Assembly (NCBI GenBank): GCA_041739035.1
Contig: JBGSOQ010000332.1
Coordinates: 1 to 7,333, forward strand
DNA length: 7,333 nt
Source of the DNA: XYD12-FULL-36-8 sp041739035
Lineage (GTDB): Bacteria > Bacteroidota > Ignavibacteria > Ignavibacteriales > Ignavibacteriaceae
Direction: 5' to 3'
The translations under genes were made by a program, and so were the position numbers. The notes below the pieces were generated by a model, which saw only the letters and a list, made by a program, of their open reading frames with translations, made no database searches and was not told the DNA's origin. Of this stretch, positions 6,901-7,333 are shown in pieces. Numbering within the stretch: the stretch's first letter is position 1; each line of letters begins with the position of its first letter.

Positions 6901-7152
6901 GTAATTATTGGGTAATCTGAAGGGAAAAGTCTTTTCTATACCGCAGTAGCCCGCACCGCTAAACTCATATTCAAGTCTTATGTAATCTCCAGTCAATCCC
7001 GCTTTAGTATTAAGCTTAATTTTAGCCCCATCTGATTCAATTTCCTGCCAATTGGAAAGATTATCAAACTTGTCTATTACAATTTGCTGAGGATTTATTT
7101 GCGAAAAGAGAGAAATTAGAGCGAAAAGAGCAAGATAAATCGATTTTTTCAT
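3994..7152 (-). CDS. Secreted multi-domain glycosidase with discoidin-type module
   Basis: A 1052-residue exported protein (numbered from the ATG at 7152). Residues 1-22 form a Sec signal peptide (MKKSIYLALFALISLFSQ). Residues 24-177 look like a CIA30/CBM11-like beta sandwich ending in TIFLDDLSFEEI. Residues 185-305 fit an F5/8 type C (discoidin, CBM32-like) module, from NLNTILDNNLSTLWRS to YLQINL and a closing YSLKEIEI. Residues 307-577 form a beta-rich region like the N-terminal domains of six-hairpin glycosidases. Residues about 587-950 look like an (alpha/alpha)6 barrel: YERSWMRDG (627-635), DSHGEY (684-689), SYWDNFF (760-766), DFDAT (825-829), EWNHWAE (908-914) and MPHTWVGSDY (929-938). 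A beta tail closes it. Candidate acids are D634, D684, E688, D763, E877, E908 and E914. I cannot name a CAZy family; it most resembles glucoamylase- or debranching-like barrels. An upstream in-frame ATG at 7191 was rejected because AGAGGG sits seven bases before the 7152 ATG and the signal peptide then starts at residue 1. Confidence 0.85.
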   Translation of the reverse strand: MKKSIYLALFALISLFSQINPQQIVIDKFDNLSNWQEIESDGAKIKLNTKAGLTGDYIRLEYEFSGAGYCGIEKTFPFRLPNNYKFTFNLKGNSPKNNLEFKLVDKSGDNVWWRNQRNFDFPTDWEKITIKKRDIEFAWGPVGGGEVKDFEKIQIIIAAAEGGKGTIFLDDLSFEEIPLPKDPDAKPIVYSSNPADKNLNTILDNNLSTLWRSKAKPGKQNILIDFQFIKEIGGLVIHWDETEYAKDFSISISNDKIRWEEVFSISDNKLMRNFIYLKNVDARYLQINLQKSSRNKGYSLKEIEIKEPSFSQGLNNFFTNVASYYPEGSFPKYFYDKQSYWTIIGVSEDLKEGLINEQGTIEVDKSSFSIEPFIQLENKLLTWKDVQLKQSLENKYLPIPSVTWIHPSLNLEIKTLAFGEPNSSALLVRYRVSNTSVKSISGKLIIAVRPYQVNPKWQFLNNEGGVSKIKEISFDGKEVAVNNEKKIIPLTQPAEFGATKFYEGEIIDCLLKNSIPASYSAKDDFGFASGCMKYDLNLAAGEFQDFVFIIPFYQKGNELFSEAKSNPTKYFSDQLLNEINFWHEKLDKININLPPSGEKLINTMKSNLAYILINKDGPAIQPGSRSYERSWMRDGTLTSSALLRLGLKDEVRNYLDWFSLYQFPSGKIPCVVDRRGADPTPENDSHGEYIYAILQYFKFTHDTSFVKDKLQNVVGAVNYIEFLTNQRKTDQYKKKDSLVFYGLMPESISHEGYSAKPMHSYWDNFFTIRGLRDAVEIAQLLNEKVLTERFIKLRDDFETNLLNSIKLAISNHKIDYIPGCAELGDFDATSTTIAMFPCNEHKNLPEKELLNTFEKYYDFALKRMQPETDWINYTPYELRIVGSFIYLNQREKAHKMLDFFFDDQRPEEWNHWAEVVWKNIDEPRFIGDMPHTWVGSDYINAVRAMFVYEDDLDTTMILGAGLKEEWVDSPEGISVSEMPTYYGDVSYAVRKSQNEYEINISGDIKLPNNKIIFKNFKKEPPKNVVINGKESKNFNREDIFLDRMPASVLLIY

Positions 7153-7159
7153 ATGAATT

Positions 7160-7165
7160 CCCTCT
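7160..7165 (-). promoter_or_regulatory. Ribosome binding site deciding the glycosidase start
   Basis: AGAGGG on the minus strand lies seven bases before the ATG at 7152. The alternative ATG at 7191 has only AT-rich sequence before it. This supports the shorter protein, which begins directly with its signal peptide. Confidence 0.65.
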
Positions 7166-7191
7166 GAAAGTAATTTATTTGAGTGGTCCAA

Positions 7192-7231
7192 TGTCTATTT
7201 AAAGTGATTTATATCTCATCGGTCAAAATTA
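7192..7231 (-). promoter_or_regulatory. Candidate promoter elements for glycosidase gene
   Basis: The minus strand carries TAATTTTG (7231-7224), an exact fit to the Bacteroidota -7 consensus TAnnTTTG, about 70 bases before the start codon. The nearest upstream TTTG is 27 bases away, more than the usual 19-21, so the pair is imperfect. An overlapping sigma70-style reading is TTGACC followed 17 bases later by TTTAAA. Only one, or neither, may be real. Confidence 0.35.
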
Positions 7232-7254
7232 TTTCACTTTTTTGATGAATTTTC

Positions 7255-7283
7255 TTGACAAATAAAAATAAAAAAATTAAATT
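7255..7283 (+). promoter_or_regulatory. Sigma70-like promoter pointing right, out of window
   Basis: TTGACA (7255-7260) is a perfect -35 hexamer. After 17 bases comes TAAATT (7278-7283), matching four of six -10 positions. It faces a gene beyond the right edge, divergent from the glycosidase. The spacer is nearly pure A/T, so chance matches are easy. The exact -35 and its placement against the LacI-type operator raise its credibility. Confidence 0.35.
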
Positions 7284-7286
7284 GAA

Positions 7287-7302
7287 ATGTAAACGTTTTC
7301 AT
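7287..7302. promoter_or_regulatory. LacI-family operator (cre-like) site
   Basis: ATGTAAACGTTTTCAT is a 16-bp palindrome with a single mismatched pair, centred on CG. Read on the minus strand it is ATGAAAACGTTTACA, which fits the cre/LacI-family pattern WTGNAANCGNWNNCW at every position. LacI/CcpA-type regulators bind such CG-centred dyads and respond to sugars or sugar phosphates. It would cover the start point of the rightward promoter (a repression position) and lies upstream of the leftward glycosidase promoter. The regulator itself is not in the window. Confidence 0.65.
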
Positions 7303-7333
7303 CCGATATCATTCTCTTGCTAAATTAACTCAT

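Noticed and set aside
7153..7191. Longer glycosidase start at 7191 (13 extra residues, MDHSNKLLSEG)
   Set aside because: There is no ribosome binding site before it, and it places a polar stretch ahead of the signal peptide. The ATG at 7152 has AGAGGG at good spacing.
7331..7333. ATG on the minus strand at the right edge
   Set aside because: It reads ATG AGT TAA, a stop after two codons, so it is not a gene start.

Overview
The window is AT-rich, and its gene content suggests the Bacteroidota/Chlorobiota/Ignavibacteriota group, with an Ignavibacteria-like genome most likely. The grounds are lipoprotein and Sec-type signal peptides, a large multi-domain secreted glycosidase, a DUF1684 protein end, a BCAM0308-family protein, and short palindromic intergenic repeats of kinds common in such genomes. 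This placement is inference: no rRNA or ribosomal marker gene is present.

Layout from left to right. (1) 1-132, + strand: the last 43 codons of a DUF1684-family protein. (2) 174-271: a palindromic dispersed-repeat element whose right half can also form a terminator for msrA. (3) 274-972, - strand: an MsrA methionine sulfoxide reductase with a lipoprotein signal, so probably an envelope repair enzyme. (4) 1066-1971, + strand, divergent from msrA across 93 bp: a PflX-type (COG1313) radical SAM protein. (5) 1981-2121: a second repeat, made of two short palindromes inside matching inverted ends, filling the gap between convergent genes. (6) 2135-2626, - strand: a BCAM0308-family two-CxxC zinc-ribbon protein with a perfect AGGAGG ribosome binding site. 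(7) 2627-2933: a 307-bp AT-rich non-coding stretch with several dyads. (8) 2934-3956, - strand: a glutamate-racemase-family protein with both catalytic cysteines but, unusually, a signal-peptide-like N terminus. (9) 3994-7152, - strand: a secreted protein of 1052 residues with two carbohydrate-binding-like beta-sandwich modules and an (alpha/alpha)6 glycosidase-type catalytic region. (10) 7153-7333: a promoter region with a near-perfect LacI-family operator (ATGTAAACGTTTTCAT) just downstream of a sigma70-like promoter that points out of the window.

The clearest functional unit is the right half. A secreted glycosidase is followed 37 bp later, on the same strand, by the exported racemase-like gene, and the pair probably starts from a control region carrying a LacI-type sugar-responsive operator. 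The left half is a set of single-gene units (methionine repair, an orphan radical SAM protein, a zinc-ribbon protein) separated by repeats. No mobile-element gene, CRISPR array, tRNA or rRNA was seen.
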